This document shows positions 20,319 to 29,487 of a stretch of DNA of 64,000 nt, piece after piece. Origin of the DNA: Alphaproteobacteria bacterium (GTDB lineage: Bacteria; Pseudomonadota; Alphaproteobacteria; SP197); contig VGDP01000006.1 of NCBI GenBank assembly GCA_016869675.1, positions 1-64,000 of the forward strand, written 5' to 3'. The stretch's first letter is position 1. The number at the start of each line of letters is the position of its first letter. A program made the translations under genes and the position numbers. The notes under the pieces are model-generated. The model was not told where the DNA came from and did no database searches. It worked only from the letters and a program-made list of their open reading frames with translations.

Positions 20319-21089
20319 ATGGCCCGCCAGGCACCGCCCTCCCACACCGCGCCGATGGTCGATTTCGGCTTCCGCCGTGTCGCGGCGGACGCCAAGGCCG
20401 GTCTGGTGCGCGGCGTGTTCGATTCGGTCGCCGGCCGCTACGACCTGACGAACGACCTGATGAGCGGCGGCCTGCACCGGCTGTGGAAGGACGCGCTGGT
20501 ACGCCAACTCGACCCGCGTCAGGGCCAGCGCGTGCTCGACGTGGCGGGCGGCACCGGCGATGTGGCCCTGCGCATCGCGCGCCGCGTAGCCGAGCCGAGT
20601 GCCGTCACCGTGTGCGACATCAACCCGGCCATGGTGGCGATCGGGCGCGACCGCGCCATCGACAAGGGACTGGTGGACGCCATCGCCTGGGTCGTCGGCG
20701 ACGCCGAGGCCCTGCCCCTGCCCGACCGCTCGGTCGACGCCTACACGGTCGCCTTCGGCCTGCGCAACGTGACGCGGCTCGACGTCGCGCTCGCCGAGGC
20801 CCGGCGCGTCCTGGTGCCCGGCGGCCGCTTCCTGTGCCTGGAGTTCAGCCGGCTGGTCGTACCGGCGCTGCGGCCCATCTACGACGCCTACTCGTTCCGC
20901 CTGCTGCCCCTGATCGGCCAGGCGGTGACCGGCGACCGCGACGCCTACGCCTATCTGGTCGAGAGCATCCGGCGTTTCCCCGACCAGGCGGCATTCGCGG
21001 GCCGGATCGAGGCCGCGGGTTTCGCCGGTGTGCGCGCAACCAACCACTCGGGCGGCGTGGTCGCCATCCACGGCGCTTGGCGCGTCTGA
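20319..21089 (+). CDS. ubiE: Ubiquinone/menaquinone C-methyltransferase UbiE
   Basis: SAM-dependent methyltransferase for the C-methylation step of ubiquinone synthesis. Motif I is [12 protein letters not shown] and the family signatures [24 protein letters not shown] and FGLRNV are present in the 256-residue protein. The ubiB gene follows after three bases. Confidence 0.94.
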   Translation: MARQAPPSHTAPMVDFGFRRVAADAKAGLVRGVFDSVAGRYDLTNDLMSGGLHRLWKDALVRQLDPRQGQRVLDVAGGTGDVALRIARRVAEPSAVTVCDINPAMVAIGRDRAIDKGLVDAIAWVVGDAEALPLPDRSVDAYTVAFGLRNVTRLDVALAEARRVLVPGGRFLCLEFSRLVVPALRPIYDAYSFRLLPLIGQAVTGDRDAYAYLVESIRRFPDQAAFAGRIEAAGFAGVRATNHSGGVVAIHGAWRV

Positions 21090-21092
21090 GGC

Positions 21093-22595
21093 GTGATCGC
21101 GACGCTGCGCCATCTGGGACGGCTCGGTCGGATCGCCGCGACGCTGGCGCGTCACGACGCGCTCGAGGCCCTGATGCCGACCGGCGCGCCGGCCTGGCTG
21201 CGCCGTTCCGTTCGGCGCTTCGCGCGGCCTGGCGCCGAGGCGCGACCCGGGCGGCGCATCGCGCGGGCGCTGGCCGACCTGGGCCCCGCCTTCGTCAAGC
21301 TGGGCCAGATGCTGTCGGTGCGCCCCGACCTGGTGGGCGAGGCGATGGCCGAGGACCTGGCGGACCTGCAGGACCGCCTGGTGCCTTTCCCGGGCCAGGC
21401 CGCGCGCGCGGCGATCGCGCGCGATCTGGGCCAGCCGGTCGAGGCCCTGTTCGCCACGTTCGACGATGACGCGATCGCCGCCGCCTCGATCGCCCAGGTC
21501 CACTGGGGTACCACGACCGACGGCCGCGAGGTGGCGGTCAAGGTGCTGCGTCCGGGCATCGAGGCGGCGTTCGAGCGCGATCTCGCCCTGCTCGCCTGGC
21601 TCGCGCGCCTCGCCCGGCGCCTGATGCCGGGCCTCGCCCGGCTCAAGCCGGTCGAGACCATCGCGACGCTGGCCGAGAGCGTGCGGCTCGAGATGGACCT
21701 GCGCATGGAGGCGGCGGCGGCCTCGGAGCTGGCCGAGAACTTCAAGGGCGACGCGGGCTTCCGCGTGCCGGCGGTCGACTGGGCGCGCACCGGCCGGCGG
21801 GTGCTTACGCTCGAACGGATCGCCGGCACCCCCATCGACGAGCGCGACGCGCTGATTGCTGCCGGCCACGACCCGCGCGTGGTGCTGACGCGCGCCGCCG
21901 AGGCGCTGTTCAGTCAGGCGTTCGGCGACGGCTTCTTCCACGCCGACCTGCATCCGGGCAACCTGTTTGTCGACGCGGCTGGCACCATCGTCGCGGTCGA
22001 CTTCGGCATCATGGGCCGGCTCGACTGGGCGACGCGCCGCCACCTGGCCGACATCCTGGTCGGCTTCCTGACGCGCGATTACGCCCGCGTGGCCGAGGCC
22101 CACTTCGCCGCCGGCTACGTGCCCGCCGGCCGCTCAGCCGCCACCTTCCGTCAGGCGTGCCGCGCGATTGGCGAACCGATCCTCGGCCTGGCGATGAACG
22201 AGATCTCGGTGGCGCGCCTGCTCGGCCAGCTGTTCCGTGTCACGCGCGACTTCGGCATGGAGACGCAGACGCAGCTCCTGCTGCTGCAGAAGTCCATGGT
22301 GGTGGCCGAGGGTGTCGGGCGCGCGCTCGACCCCACGGTCAACATGTGGGAGCTGATTAGGCCCCTGATAGAGAGCTGGGCGGCCGAGCACCGCAGCCCC
22401 GAGGGCCGCGTGCGTGACGCGCTCAGCGAGGGTCTCGCCGCCGCCGCGCGGGTTCCCCGCATTCTGGCCGAGGCCGAGGCCGCGCTCGCCACGCTCAAAC
22501 GCGCCGCGAACCAGGCGGAAGCCCCGCGCGCGTCCGCGCTGCTGCCCTGGCTGGCCATCCTGCTGGCGCTCGCCCTGCTCGCCCTCGGCGACTGA
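21093..22595 (+). CDS. ubiB: Ubiquinone biosynthesis kinase-like protein UbiB
   Basis: Atypical ABC1/ADCK-family protein needed for ubiquinone synthesis. The KxGQ motif is FVKLGQMLSVRPDL, the Ala-rich loop is AAASIAQVHWG, the ATP lysine lies in VAVKVLRPG, and HADLHPGNLF with VDFGIMGRL form the catalytic and Mg-binding parts. A C-terminal hydrophobic helix (LPWLAILLALALLALG) anchors it to the membrane. 500 residues, GTG start, coupled to ubiE. Confidence 0.93.
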   Translation: MIATLRHLGRLGRIAATLARHDALEALMPTGAPAWLRRSVRRFARPGAEARPGRRIARALADLGPAFVKLGQMLSVRPDLVGEAMAEDLADLQDRLVPFPGQAARAAIARDLGQPVEALFATFDDDAIAAASIAQVHWGTTTDGREVAVKVLRPGIEAAFERDLALLAWLARLARRLMPGLARLKPVETIATLAESVRLEMDLRMEAAAASELAENFKGDAGFRVPAVDWARTGRRVLTLERIAGTPIDERDALIAAGHDPRVVLTRAAEALFSQAFGDGFFHADLHPGNLFVDAAGTIVAVDFGIMGRLDWATRRHLADILVGFLTRDYARVAEAHFAAGYVPAGRSAATFRQACRAIGEPILGLAMNEISVARLLGQLFRVTRDFGMETQTQLLLLQKSMVVAEGVGRALDPTVNMWELIRPLIESWAAEHRSPEGRVRDALSEGLAAAARVPRILAEAEAALATLKRAANQAEAPRASALLPWLAILLALALLALGD

Positions 22596-22600
22596 CCCCG

Positions 22601-22924
22601 CTACGTCGCGTTCAGCCGTTCCTGCACGGCGGCGACGAAGGCGCGCGCGGCGCCCTTGGCCACGCCCCGGATGTCCAGGTTGTTCGAGCCGCCCGAGGTC
22701 TCGACGATCACCGTGTCCCACACCACACCCTTGTCGTGCACGACCGAGGACAAGCGGCCGAACGCCGCGTGCTCGTCGGTGCACACCCAGGGCAGCAGCA
22801 GGAAGCGCACCTTGGACGTGGCGACGCCGTCCGCGCTCAGCGTCATGCGGTGCGGGAACAGGAAACGCGTCGGGCTGAGCCGCGTGAGCGCCCACAGGCG
22901 GCTCGAACGGATCGCCTCGGTCAC
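22601..22924 (-). CDS. Small conserved hypothetical protein
   Basis: A 107-residue product with GTG start five bases after the AbrB-like gene. Sequence blocks such as RLSPTRFLFPHRMTLSADGV and SSVVHDKGVVWDTVIVETSGG suggest a beta-rich, PH-like fold, as in bacterial PH-domain membrane-associated proteins, but there is no transmembrane segment. Function unknown; the pairing with the AbrB-like protein is the only hint. Confidence 0.55.
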   Translation of the reverse strand: MTEAIRSSRLWALTRLSPTRFLFPHRMTLSADGVATSKVRFLLLPWVCTDEHAAFGRLSSVVHDKGVVWDTVIVETSGGSNNLDIRGVAKGAARAFVAAVQERLNAT

Positions 22925-22929
22925 GGCCG

Positions 22930-23187
22930 TCAGAGCTTGGCGCTGGTCACACGCGCGGGCGCCAGCGCCGGCGCATCGGCCGGCGCCGTGGCGGGCGCCG
23001 GGCCGTCCTTGGCGCCGAGACGCGCGATCAGGTCGCCCACGCCATAGCGCACGGGGTGGATCGTCAGGCCGGCCTTGCCGATGTTTACGTCGATCGGCGA
23101 ACCTTCGGTCAAGCCGTTGTCCTGGCAGAACGTGTCGGGCAGGACGACGACCAGGTGCTGGCCGGACTTGACCACATGGGCGCGCAT
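22930..23187 (-). CDS. AbrB/MazE-like DNA-binding protein
   Basis: An 85-residue protein whose N-terminus MRAHVVKSGQHLVVVLPDTF followed by LTEGSPIDVNIGKAGLTI matches the swapped-hairpin AbrB/MazE fold used by transition-state regulators and antitoxins. The tail is Ala/Pro-rich and probably disordered. No MazF or VapC partner is adjacent; the next gene is the PH-like hypothetical. Start 23187 chosen to fit the fold. Confidence 0.65.
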   Translation of the reverse strand: MRAHVVKSGQHLVVVLPDTFCQDNGLTEGSPIDVNIGKAGLTIHPVRYGVGDLIARLGAKDGPAPATAPADAPALAPARVTSAKL

Positions 23188-23337
23188 CACGGGCCTCGTT
23201 GGCGGAAACGACCCCGAGTCTAGCGGAGCCCAGGGCGCCATGCACGCCATAGAGTGGGGTGTTCAGGCCATGATCGTCGCCTTGCCGGTCGGGCCGTGGT
23301 TACCCTACGTTCAGGCGATCGTCCAGGGAGCCCTATC

Positions 23338-23787
23338 ATGGCGCGTGAGCTGGCCTACGCGGGACGGCTGGTCTGGGATCGCGATCCGGGCGGGCGGGCC
23401 TACGCGCGCTCGTTCCGCGTCGCGTTCGACGGCAAGCCGCCGATCGTGGGCTCGGCCGATCCGCACTTCCAGGGCGACCCAGGCCGCCACAACCCCGAGG
23501 AGCTGCTGCTGGCCGCGGTCGCCGGCTGCCACATGCTGACCTACGTAGCTCTGGCCGAACGCGCGCGCCTGCCGCTGCTGGTCTACGAGGACAACCCGAG
23601 CGGCACGGTCGCTATGAAGGACGGCCGCATGCGCTTCGTCGACATACTGCTGCGTCCGCGCGTGACCCTGGGCGAGGGCGGCGACCGCGCCAAGGCGCTG
23701 GCGCTGCACGGTGCCGCCGCAGACTACTGTTTCATCAGCAACTCGGTCAACTTCCCCGTGCGCCACGAACCCGAGGTCGCGCCGTGA
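23338..23787 (+). CDS. OsmC family peroxiredoxin-like protein
   Basis: Predicted thiol-dependent hydroperoxide reductase of 149 residues. The first peroxidatic cysteine lies in AVAGCHMLTYV and the second in ADYCFISNSVNF, with HNPEELLLAAVAGCH being the family signature. The next gene, coaBC, starts inside its stop codon, so they are coupled. Confidence 0.88.
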   Translation: MARELAYAGRLVWDRDPGGRAYARSFRVAFDGKPPIVGSADPHFQGDPGRHNPEELLLAAVAGCHMLTYVALAERARLPLLVYEDNPSGTVAMKDGRMRFVDILLRPRVTLGEGGDRAKALALHGAAADYCFISNSVNFPVRHEPEVAP

Positions 23788-24986
23788 CCGAACGCCGCGT
23801 GCTGCTGATCGTCGGCGGCGGCATCGCCGCGTACAAGACGCTTGAGCTCGTCCGGCTCTTGCGCAAGGACGGCGTCGCCGTGCGCGCCGTGCTGACCGAG
23901 GACGGCGCGCACTTCGTCACAGCGCTCAGCCTCGCCGCGCTGACCGAGGACAAGGTCTACCAGGACCTGTTCTCGCTGACCGACGAGAGCGAGATGGGGC
24001 ATATCCGCCTCAGCCGCGAGGCGGACCTGGTGGTGGTGGCGCCGGCCAGCGCCGACCGGCTGGCGCGCATGGCCGCGGGCCTGGCCGGCGACCTGGCCGA
24101 CGCGGTGCTGCTGGCCACCGACAAGCCGGTGCTGGTGGCGCCGGCCATGAACGTGCGCATGTGGCGCCACGCGGCGACGCAGCGCAACCTGGCGCGGTTG
24201 CGCGTGGACGGCATCGCGACGGTCGGCCCGACCGAGGGCGACATGGCGTGCGGCGAGTACGGCATGGGTCGCATGGCCGAACCGGTGGTGATCGTCGAGG
24301 CAATCCGCGCGGCGCTCACGACCGGCACGCGTCTGGCCGGCGTGCGCGCGCTGGTAACCAGCGGCCCGACCCACGAGGCGATCGACCCGGTGCGCTACAT
24401 CGCGAACCGGTCGTCGGGCAAGCAGGGGCACGCCATCGCCGACGCGCTGGCGCGGCTGGGCGCCACGGTCACGCTAGTCAGTGGCCCGACCGCGCTGGCC
24501 GACCCGTCCGGCGTGACCACCGTGCGCGTGGAATCGGCGCGCGCCATGCTGGCCGCGTGCGAGGCCGCGCTGCCCGCCGACGTAGCGGTGTGCGCGGCGG
24601 CCGTCGCCGACTGGCGCCCGGCCGAGGCCGCCACGGCCAAACTGAAGAAGAAGGGCAAGGCGCCGCCGCTGGCCCTGGTCGAGAACCCCGACATCCTGGC
24701 CACGCTGGCGGCGCGCAAGAAGGGCCGTCCGCGGCTGGTGGTCGGCTTCGCCGCCGAGACCGAGAACCTGGTCGCTAACGCCTGCGCCAAGCTGGCCAAG
24801 AAGCGCTGCGACTGGATCGTGGCCAACGAGGTGGGCGCCGGCACCGGCACCTTCGGGGGCGACGACAACACCGTGCACTTGGTGCGCGACGGCGCCGCCG
24901 AGGCGTGGCCGCGCGCGACCAAGGCCGAGGTCGCGGCGCGGCTGGCGGAGCGCATCGCGGATCATCTGGCCGGGCGCCGCGCGTGA
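23784..24986 (+). CDS. coaBC: Phosphopantothenoylcysteine synthetase/decarboxylase
   Basis: Bifunctional enzyme of coenzyme A synthesis, 400 residues. The N-terminal FMN-dependent CoaC domain has [25 protein letters not shown] and the decarboxylase cysteine loop [14 protein letters not shown]. The CoaB domain has [24 protein letters not shown] and the KLKKKG loop. GTG start within the OsmC stop; the dut start overlaps its end. Confidence 0.95.
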   Translation: MTERRVLLIVGGGIAAYKTLELVRLLRKDGVAVRAVLTEDGAHFVTALSLAALTEDKVYQDLFSLTDESEMGHIRLSREADLVVVAPASADRLARMAAGLAGDLADAVLLATDKPVLVAPAMNVRMWRHAATQRNLARLRVDGIATVGPTEGDMACGEYGMGRMAEPVVIVEAIRAALTTGTRLAGVRALVTSGPTHEAIDPVRYIANRSSGKQGHAIADALARLGATVTLVSGPTALADPSGVTTVRVESARAMLAACEAALPADVAVCAAAVADWRPAEAATAKLKKKGKAPPLALVENPDILATLAARKKGRPRLVVGFAAETENLVANACAKLAKKRCDWIVANEVGAGTGTFGGDDNTVHLVRDGAAEAWPRATKAEVAARLAERIADHLAGRRA

Positions 24987-25432
24987 CGCCGCCTATCGCC
25001 ATCCGCCGGCTCGACCACGGCCGCGACCTGCCGTTGCCGGACTACGCCACGGCCGCCGCCGCCGGGCTTGACCTGAGGGCGGCAGTCGAGGCGCCGTTGG
25101 TGTTGCTACCGGGCGAACGCGCCTTGGTGCCCACGGGCATCGCGCTCGCGATGCCCGACGGCTACGAGGCGCAGATCCGCCCGCGCTCGGGGCTCGCGCT
25201 GCGCCACGGCGTCACCCAGCTCAACACGCCGGGCACCGTCGACGCGGATTATCGCGGCGAGATTGGCGTGATCCTGATCAACCACGGCCAAGAACCATTC
25301 ACGGTGACGCGCGGCATGCGCGTCGCCCAACTTGTGGTCGCGCCGGTCGCCCGCGTGCGCTGGACCCAGGTCGAGGTTCTGCCCGAGAGCGAGCGCGGCG
25401 CCGGTGGCTTCGGCTCGACCGGGGTGGCGTAA
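24983..25432 (+). CDS. dut: dUTP diphosphatase
   Basis: Hydrolyses dUTP to dUMP, giving the dTMP precursor and keeping uracil out of DNA. Trimeric dUTPase motifs are all visible in order: [39 protein letters not shown] and the C-terminal GAGGFGSTG arm. 149 residues with GTG start overlapping the coaBC stop by four bases. Confidence 0.95.
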   Translation: MTPPIAIRRLDHGRDLPLPDYATAAAAGLDLRAAVEAPLVLLPGERALVPTGIALAMPDGYEAQIRPRSGLALRHGVTQLNTPGTVDADYRGEIGVILINHGQEPFTVTRGMRVAQLVVAPVARVRWTQVEVLPESERGAGGFGSTGVA

Positions 25433-25445
25433 GGGGCACCGCCAT

Positions 25446-26565
25446 CGCTGCGCGTCACACGGGACGGCGCGGACGCGGGCCTGCTGCGCCGCTGGGCCGC
25501 GGCCGGTGCCCGACGGACGAAGCGTTCTGGGTGCGGCTCGGCCGCGCGGGGCACCGGGTCGCCGTGCTCGACATTCCGAAGTGCCCTGTCAGCGCGATCC
25601 CCGCCGGCATTCATCTGTGCGGTTGGCTGGTGCACGGCCGCAGCCACCCGGAACCTGCCAGCCACCCCGCCACGCTGGCCGGCGACGTGGTCGGCCGCTT
25701 CGGCGCCGCGCCGCCCAGCCGTTGCAGCGAAATCGTCGAACCGATGGACGACGCCGAGACGCGCGCGGTCGCCGCCCGGCACTACCTGGCCGCCGAAGCC
25801 TGGGACGTCTTCATGGTCGCGTTCAAGGAGGCTCGCCGCGCCAGCCACATGCTGCGGCATCCGGTGGACCCCGGGCATCCCGCCTTCGACGCCGCGCGTG
25901 ACGTCCGCCTCGGCGCGCCGCCGCTGGCGGTCCAGCAGGCCATCGACGCGGCGCTCGGGCGGCTCCTCGCCCTGGCCGGCAAGGACGCGGCGACCGTCGT
26001 CTTCGCGCTGCTTGAAATGGCGCGCAACGTCACCGGCAAACACCTGCTGGACGATTTGGTCGCGCGCTTCGACCGCGCGCACGGCGCCGGGCGGGACCGT
26101 GCCGCGCCAACCTGTTCCGTGCTGCCGCACAACGAGGCAAGCGGCGCCATCCGCATCCACGTGGCGGGACGCTATCCCGGCGGGACCGTCGCGCCAGCCG
26201 CCGCGTTCGCGAACCTGCGCGGGCAACTGGCGCGCGTCCTGGCCGACCTGACCGACGCCGAGACCGGCCGCCCGGTCGTCGAGGCGGTGATCGAAACCGC
26301 CGAGACCTGGCCGGGCGCGCGCGTCGACATGCTGCCCGACCTGTTCGTCGTGTGGCGCCGGGACCAGCCGTTCCGCGCCATGCGCTCGGCGACCCTCGGC
26401 GTGGTCGAGGGGCCGCTCCCCGCCTACCGGCCGGGCAACCATGTACCGGGCGGTTTCTACGTCGCGGGAGGCACGCAGCGGCCTGCGCCTGGCCGTTCCA
26501 TGGCGGACTTCGCGGGTCTGATCGAAGGTCTCGCGGCCGCGCCGGGCGGTTTGGCACGTCCCTGA
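25446..26565 (+). pseudogene. AlkP-superfamily phosphodiesterase, decayed
   Basis: The open frame from GTG 25531 encodes about 345 residues that look like the C-terminal two thirds of an alkaline-phosphatase-superfamily hydrolase (SHMLRHPVDPGHPAF, LPDLFVVWRRDQP, AYRPGNHVPGGFYVAGG). The N-terminal catalytic core is missing. Just upstream, in another frame (25446-25530), the text VTRDGADAGLLRRWAAAG resembles the family's N-terminal helix, so the gene has a large internal deletion with a frame change. The GTG start is therefore probably meaningless. A novel short protein cannot be fully ruled out. Confidence 0.65.
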
Positions 26566-26621
26566 CTTTGCGCTACCACTAGGCGGGCCACGATCGCCGC
26601 GGAACCCCGCGCCCGCCGCCC

Positions 26622-27425
26622 ATGACCGATTTCGAGTTCACCGAACAGCAGATGCTGCGCTACGCGCGGCACATCGTGTTGCCCGAAGTGGGCGGCGTCG
26701 GTCAGGCGAAGCTTCTGCGCGCGCGCGTCCTGGTGGTCGGCGCCGGCGGCCTGGGTTCGCCGCTGCTGCTCTACCTCGCCGCGGCGGGCGTCGGCACGCT
26801 GGGCGTGGTCGATTTCGACACGGTGGACCTGACCAACCTGCAGCGCCAGATCATCCACGGCACCGACCGCGTCGGCGAGGCGAAGACCGCCAGCGCCGCG
26901 CGCTCGATCGCTGCGCTGAACCCCGAGGTGCGCGTGATCGAGCACCGCGAGCGACTGGGCGCCGCGAACGCCGTGGCGATCATCGAAGGCTACGACCTGG
27001 TCGCCGACGGCTCCGACAACTTCGCCACGCGCTACCTGGTGAACGACGCGTGCTTCCTGGCCCGGAAGCCGCTGGTCTCCGCCGCCATGATGCGCTTCGA
27101 GGGCCAGCTCACCACCTTCAAGGCGCACGAGCCGGGCAACCACCCGTGCTACCGCTGCCTGTTCAAGGAGGCGCCGCCGCCCGGCCTGGTGCCGTCGTGC
27201 TCCCAGGCCGGCATCTTCGGCGCCATCGCCGGGGTCATGGGCACGCTGCAGGCCGCCGAGGTTCTGAAGGAGATCGTCGGCATCGGCGAATCGCTCTCGG
27301 GCACGCTGGTGCTCTACGACGCGCTGGCGACGCGTTTCGACCGGCTGCGGCTCAAGCGCGACGCGGCGTGCGAGTTGTGCGGCCCGCAGGCAACGATCAA
27401 GGATCTGGCGCACCATGCCGGCTGA
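26622..27425 (+). CDS. moeB: Molybdopterin-synthase/sulfur-carrier adenylyltransferase
   Basis: E1-like enzyme that adenylates the C-terminus of MoaD/ThiS-type sulfur carriers. The ATP site is VVGAGGLGSPLLLYLA, with the NLQRQIIH motif and the catalytic aspartate in VADGSDNFATRYLVND. Zinc cysteines appear as CYRCLF and the C-terminal CELC. 267 residues, no rhodanese domain, so of the MoeB/ThiF type. Overlaps the dsrE-like gene by 11 bases. Confidence 0.9.
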   Translation: MTDFEFTEQQMLRYARHIVLPEVGGVGQAKLLRARVLVVGAGGLGSPLLLYLAAAGVGTLGVVDFDTVDLTNLQRQIIHGTDRVGEAKTASAARSIAALNPEVRVIEHRERLGAANAVAIIEGYDLVADGSDNFATRYLVNDACFLARKPLVSAAMMRFEGQLTTFKAHEPGNHPCYRCLFKEAPPPGLVPSCSQAGIFGAIAGVMGTLQAAEVLKEIVGIGESLSGTLVLYDALATRFDRLRLKRDAACELCGPQATIKDLAHHAG

Positions 27426-27840
27426 CGCGCCGCCGCCCGCGAAGCTCTCGATCGTCGTGCTGGACGGATCGTACCAGCGCGTGCACTACGCCCTGGCGAT
27501 GGCGGCGGCGCAGCTCGCCATCGGGCGCCTGGCCACGCTGTTCTTCACCATGGGCGCGATCCGCGCGCTGCTCGCGCCGCGGGGCGACGGCGTGCCGGGC
27601 TGGCGCGCGCTCGATGGCGCCGCGCGCGACGACGCCATGGCGGCCAACGGCCTGGCCACGTTCGAGGAGTTGCTCGGCGCCTGCGCCGAGCTGGGTGCGA
27701 CGGTCCTGGTGTGCGACATGGGCCTGAAGGCCGAGGGGTTGACGCGCGCCGACCTGCGCGCCGACCTGACCATCGGCACGGGCGGACTCGTGACGTTCCT
27801 CAACGACGCGCGCGCCGACGGCGCCATGGTCGTGCTGTGA
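27415..27840 (+). CDS. DsrE family sulfur-relay protein
   Basis: A 141-residue DsrE/F-like protein predicted to handle sulfur or peroxide. It starts LSIVVLDGSYQRVHYALAMAAA and contains a single likely active cysteine in LVCDMGLKAEG near the C-terminal part. It is encoded between moeB and a GNAT gene with overlaps, which suggests a role in sulfur-carrier modification. Exact activity is inferred only. Confidence 0.75.
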   Translation: MPADAPPPAKLSIVVLDGSYQRVHYALAMAAAQLAIGRLATLFFTMGAIRALLAPRGDGVPGWRALDGAARDDAMAANGLATFEELLGACAELGATVLVCDMGLKAEGLTRADLRADLTIGTGGLVTFLNDARADGAMVVL

Positions 27841-28286
27841 GCACCTTCCGCGTGCGGCCCGCGCGGCGCGGCGATGCCGCCGAGATCGCGCGCCTGGCGC
27901 GCCAGTTCACCGCCGACGAAGGCGGCGGCAAGGACCCGATGAGCGTCGCGGCGATCCTGCGCCACGGCTTCGGTCCGCGCCGGGTGTTCTGGATCCTGGT
28001 CGCCGCGCGGGGCGCCGACATTCTGGGCTACGCCCTGGTCTATCCGGGCTACGACGCCGGCGAGTCTTCGGTCGGGCTGCACCTGTCGGACCTGTTCGTG
28101 CGCGCGGATGCGCGTCGCCAAGGCGTCGGCCGTGCCCTGATGGACGGGGTCGCCGCCGAGACGAAACGCATCGGCGGCGCCTGGTACACCTGGTTCGTGG
28201 TCAAGACGAACGCCGAAGGCCAGGCGTTCTACGCTCGCCTCGGCGCAAAGGAGCTTCCGAGCCTGCCGCTCTACATCGAGGTCTGA
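27837..28286 (+). CDS. GNAT family N-acetyltransferase
   Basis: Acetyltransferase of 149 residues with the acetyl-CoA loop RADARRQGVGRALMDGV. GTG start inside the DsrE-like stop (4-base overlap); third gene of the moeB operon. Its stop overlaps the convergent MFS gene by 16 bases. Substrate unknown. Confidence 0.85.
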   Translation: MSTFRVRPARRGDAAEIARLARQFTADEGGGKDPMSVAAILRHGFGPRRVFWILVAARGADILGYALVYPGYDAGESSVGLHLSDLFVRADARRQGVGRALMDGVAAETKRIGGAWYTWFVVKTNAEGQAFYARLGAKELPSLPLYIEV

Positions 28287-29485
28287 AGCGCGGGCCGCGC
28301 GCGCCACGCCGTGCGCGTGACGGTCAACATCGCCGCCGCGAGGATCACGTTGAACCCGGCGCCGAGCGCGAGCAGCGTGAGGATCGGGCCGTCGTCGGCG
28401 CCGTCGAAGGCGAGCGCGGCCAGCGGCGGCGCGATCGCCTGGGCCAGCAAGATCGGCATGGCCAGACGACCCATGAGCGCGGCGTAGCCGCGGGCGCCGA
28501 ACAGCGCCAGCGGCACCGTGCCGCGCGCGATGCTCTCGATGCCCACGCCGGAGGCGTAGATCACGATGGCGACGCCGGTGACCGGCAGGCCGAGCGCCAG
28601 CACCGCGAGACCGGCCGCCATCAGCGCGACCGAGGCGACCAGCGTCCACACCGGGTGATGGTGCCGGCTCAGCGCCATCTCGACGACGCGCGCGCCGACC
28701 TGGGCGGGGCCGATCAGCATGCCAAGCGCGACGGCGTCGGCGAGCTCGAGCCCGCGCGCGCGCAGGAACCCGATCAGGTGCACCGACATCACCGCGACCA
28801 GCACCTGCGCCAGCGTCAGGATCGCGGCCAGCAACCACAGGCAGGCGCGGCTTCGCGCCGGGCTCAAGGTCGTCGGCAGCGCGCCGTTGGCGCCGTCACG
28901 GGCGGCGATGTCGTCGCGCGCGGGCGGTGCGGGGATCGCCGCCAGGTGCGCCGGCAGGGCGAGCGCCAGGTGGATCGCGGCGTAGGTCAGGCACGCGCCG
29001 CGCCAGCCGAACGTCTCGACCAGCAGGGTCGTCAACGGCCAGCACACCGTGGACGCGAAGCCGCCGAACAGGGTCAGCACGGTGATGGGCGTGCGCGCCA
29101 GCAGCCCGAACTGCCGGCCCAGCGCGGCGAACGCCGCGTCGTAGAGGCCGATCCCCATGCCGACGCCGAGCACGACCCACGCCGCCAGGAACAGCGGCAG
29201 GCTGGGGGCCAACGCCAGCGCCGCGAGACCAAGGGCGATGACGGCCGAGCTGGCGGCCAGCACCGGACGGCCGCCGCGCGCCTCGATGGCGCGGCCCATG
29301 CGCGGCGACACCAGCCCGGCGACGAACAGCCCGATGCTGAGCCCGCCGACCACCCAGGGGAACGGCCAGCCCGTGTCCTCGGCGATCGCTTGCGCCGTCA
29401 CCGCCGGCAGGTAGTAGGTCGAGCCCCAGGCCAGAATCTGGGTCAGGCCGAGGGTCGAGACCAGGACGAGCGGCGCGCGGGTCAC
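28271..29485 (-). CDS. MFS transporter
   Basis: Twelve-helix major facilitator permease of 404 residues starting at GTG 29485, three bases after the flavoprotein stop. It has GLTQILAWGSTYYLPAV in the first helix and MGIGLYDAAFAALGRQFG and conserved loops between the two halves. Its sole genetic neighbours upstream are the Cys-tailed flavoprotein and a Cys-rich PadR regulator, so an export role for the flavoprotein product is likely. The substrate is not seen in the sequence. Confidence 0.82.
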   Translation of the reverse strand: MTRAPLVLVSTLGLTQILAWGSTYYLPAVTAQAIAEDTGWPFPWVVGGLSIGLFVAGLVSPRMGRAIEARGGRPVLAASSAVIALGLAALALAPSLPLFLAAWVVLGVGMGIGLYDAAFAALGRQFGLLARTPITVLTLFGGFASTVCWPLTTLLVETFGWRGACLTYAAIHLALALPAHLAAIPAPPARDDIAARDGANGALPTTLSPARSRACLWLLAAILTLAQVLVAVMSVHLIGFLRARGLELADAVALGMLIGPAQVGARVVEMALSRHHHPVWTLVASVALMAAGLAVLALGLPVTGVAIVIYASGVGIESIARGTVPLALFGARGYAALMGRLAMPILLAQAIAPPLAALAFDGADDGPILTLLALGAGFNVILAAAMLTVTRTAWRARPALQTSM

Positions 29486-29487
29486 AC

